NCBI GenBank assembly: GCA_022561955.1
Contig: JADFQF010000090.1
Location: forward strand, 1-6,362
Source of the DNA: Chloroflexota bacterium
GTDB lineage: Bacteria; Chloroflexota; Dehalococcoidia; SAR202; UBA11138
Length of the DNA: 6,362 nt
Direction: 5' to 3'
The notes under the pieces were generated by a model. That model had not been told where the DNA came from. It saw only the letters and a program-made list of their open reading frames with translations, and did no database searches. Positions 5,302 through 6,362 of this stretch are shown here, one piece after another. Position 1 is the first letter of the stretch; every line of letters begins with the position of its first letter. The position numbers were made by a program, and so were the translations under genes.

Positions 5302-6362
5302 CTAGGCGCTATTGATCAGGTCTTCTTTTGCGCTCCCTTTAACGCCGTCCTGAAGCACTTCGCGTACCTTCCTGGTGAGGGTGGATGGATCAAAGGGTTT
5401 ACCCATGAAGTTGGTGCGTTCGTTGAATACCTCATCTTTGAACGCCTCGTCTTCTGTGTAGCCCGAGGTGAAAAGGATCTTTATATCCGGATGAAGCTCC
5501 TTGAGTTTTTCCGCGAGTTTTCTGCCGCCCATGGCAGGCATGACCATGTCGGTCAGGAGCAGATCAATCGGCCCGTCTTGATACTGAGATGCCACGTCGA
5601 GCGCCTCCAATCCGTTTGAGGCCTCGATGACCGTATACCCTTGCTCCTTCAACACGTGAACGGCCACGTTGCGGACGAGCGGCTCGTCCTCGACTACGAG
5701 AATGCTTTCGGTCCCGACGGGAAGATACCCGGACTGGTCCCGAAATGGAAGAGATTCCGTCAGTCCCTCTTTCGCGGGAAAGTAGATCTTGAAGGTGCTT
5801 CCCTTGCCGACAACACTATCCACTGTAATGCATCCTCCGCTCTGGGCTACTATGCCGTAGCAGGTCGAAAGGCCGAGCCCGGATCCCTTTCCAACCTCTT
5901 TTGTAGTAAAGAACGGCTCAAATACGTGCTCTTTAACGTCGTCCGGTATGCCGACGCCCGTGTCCTGGACGGTAATCACCGTATAGGCGCCGGGAAGGAG
6001 CTCCGTCAGTGCGGTCGCCCTTTCTTCGCCGACGGTTTCACTGGATATTTCGATCAGCAGGGTGCCGCCATCGGGCATGGCGTCACTCGAGTTGACCGAG
6101 AGATTCACCAACACCTGTTCGACCTGGCCTGGGTCCACTTCGACCAGCCGGACATCCGGATCGAGCTTTGTCACCAGCCTGATCCCCTCGCCTACCAGGC
6201 GGCGAAGCATCCTTTCCACATCCGCGACCACGTCGTTGAGATTTACCGTCCTCGGCCTGATAATCTGCCTTCTGGAAAAGGCGAGAAGTTGGCTGATAAG
6301 CTCCGCGGCCCGCTCTGAGGCCTTCAGGACCTCGCCAAGGTGCAGCTCCCTCGTTGCGCTTA
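5302..6362 (-). CDS. Hybrid sensor histidine kinase/response regulator (3' part, runs off the window)
   Basis: The reading frame is open to the right edge; 352 residues of the C-terminal part are visible. Residues 1-45 are the second helix of the dimerisation domain (ASERAAELISQLLAFSRRQ, then RPRTVNLNDVV); the phospho-accepting His lies outside the window. The ATPase domain follows: N box VNLSVNSSDAMPDGG (85-99), G1 DTGVGIP (133-139), F box FEPFFTT (147-153) and G2 GKGSGLGLS (157-165). A receiver domain ends the protein: ILVVEDE (220-226), phospho-acceptor Asp in LLLTDMVMP (D271), the Thr/Ser switch in FTSGYT (T298) and the conserved lysine in FMGKPF (K321). This order (kinase, then receiver) is typical of PAS-containing hybrid kinases, whose sensor part would be upstream. 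GTG 6231 is only an internal codon. The signal it senses and its partner are unknown. Confidence 0.93.
   Translation of the reverse strand, partial: SATRELHLGEVLKASERAAELISQLLAFSRRQIIRPRTVNLNDVVADVERMLRRLVGEGIRLVTKLDPDVRLVEVDPGQVEQVLVNLSVNSSDAMPDGGTLLIEISSETVGEERATALTELLPGAYTVITVQDTGVGIPDDVKEHVFEPFFTTKEVGKGSGLGLSTCYGIVAQSGGCITVDSVVGKGSTFKIYFPAKEGLTESLPFRDQSGYLPVGTESILVVEDEPLVRNVAVHVLKEQGYTVIEASNGLEALDVASQYQDGPIDLLLTDMVMPAMGGRKLAEKLKELHPDIKILFTSGYTEDEAFKDEVFNERTNFMGKPFDPSTLTRKVREVLQDGVKGSAKEDLINSA

Noticed and set aside
5641..6318. A 225-codon plus-strand open frame at the right end, and a smaller one at 5284-5619.
   Set aside because: Both lie opposite the histidine kinase, whose N, G1, F, G2 and receiver motifs are unmistakable.

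Overview
The window reads as a stretch of bacterial chromosome, moderately GC-rich, with short intergenic gaps and no mobile elements, tRNA/rRNA genes or CRISPR. The gene set fits Chloroflexota, perhaps the Dehalococcoidia/SAR202 side: a bS18 protein of the zinc-binding type with a long Pro/Gly/Arg-rich N-terminus, followed by a membrane-anchored SurA/PrsA-like foldase and a homoserine dehydrogenase with a C-terminal ACT domain. This taxonomic reading is inference from protein style, not a database result.

Layout. The + strand carries rpsR (44-442), probably the tail of a ribosomal-protein operon. It is followed by a single-pass membrane foldase (514-1659), then hom (1835-3139) behind its own promoter with a striking dyad around the -10, then an Lrp/AsnC-family regulator (3365-3805). 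A hairpin (3825-3844) lies between this gene and the convergent minus-strand gene at 3865-4221. A divergent control region (4222-4438) separates that gene from a plus-strand short-chain dehydrogenase (4439-5263). The window closes with the 3' part of a minus-strand hybrid sensor kinase/response regulator (5302-6362, open at the window edge).

The most interesting item is the minus-strand gene 4221-3865. A conventional ORF call would start at an internal GTG (4170) and give a 101-residue protein without the active site. Reading from the ATG at 4221, which has a good ribosome-binding site, gives a full-length 118-residue ArsC/Spx-like thioredoxin-fold protein. It is interrupted by one in-frame UGA exactly where the family has its catalytic N-terminal cysteine (UxxC in place of CxxC). 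A perfect 7-bp hairpin with a GGUGC apical loop starts 14 nt after the UGA, which matches the placement and GGU loop of bacterial SECIS elements. I interpret it as a selenoprotein of the arsenate reductase/Spx family rather than a pseudogene.

How the genes fit together: rpsR and the foldase are housekeeping (translation and envelope protein folding). hom is the branch enzyme of Thr/Met synthesis, and the adjacent Lrp/AsnC protein is a plausible amino-acid-responsive regulator. The selenoprotein and the SDR diverge from a shared promoter region and may share a redox or detoxification context. No arsenic-resistance genes and no Sec machinery (selA, selB, selC, selD) are in the window.
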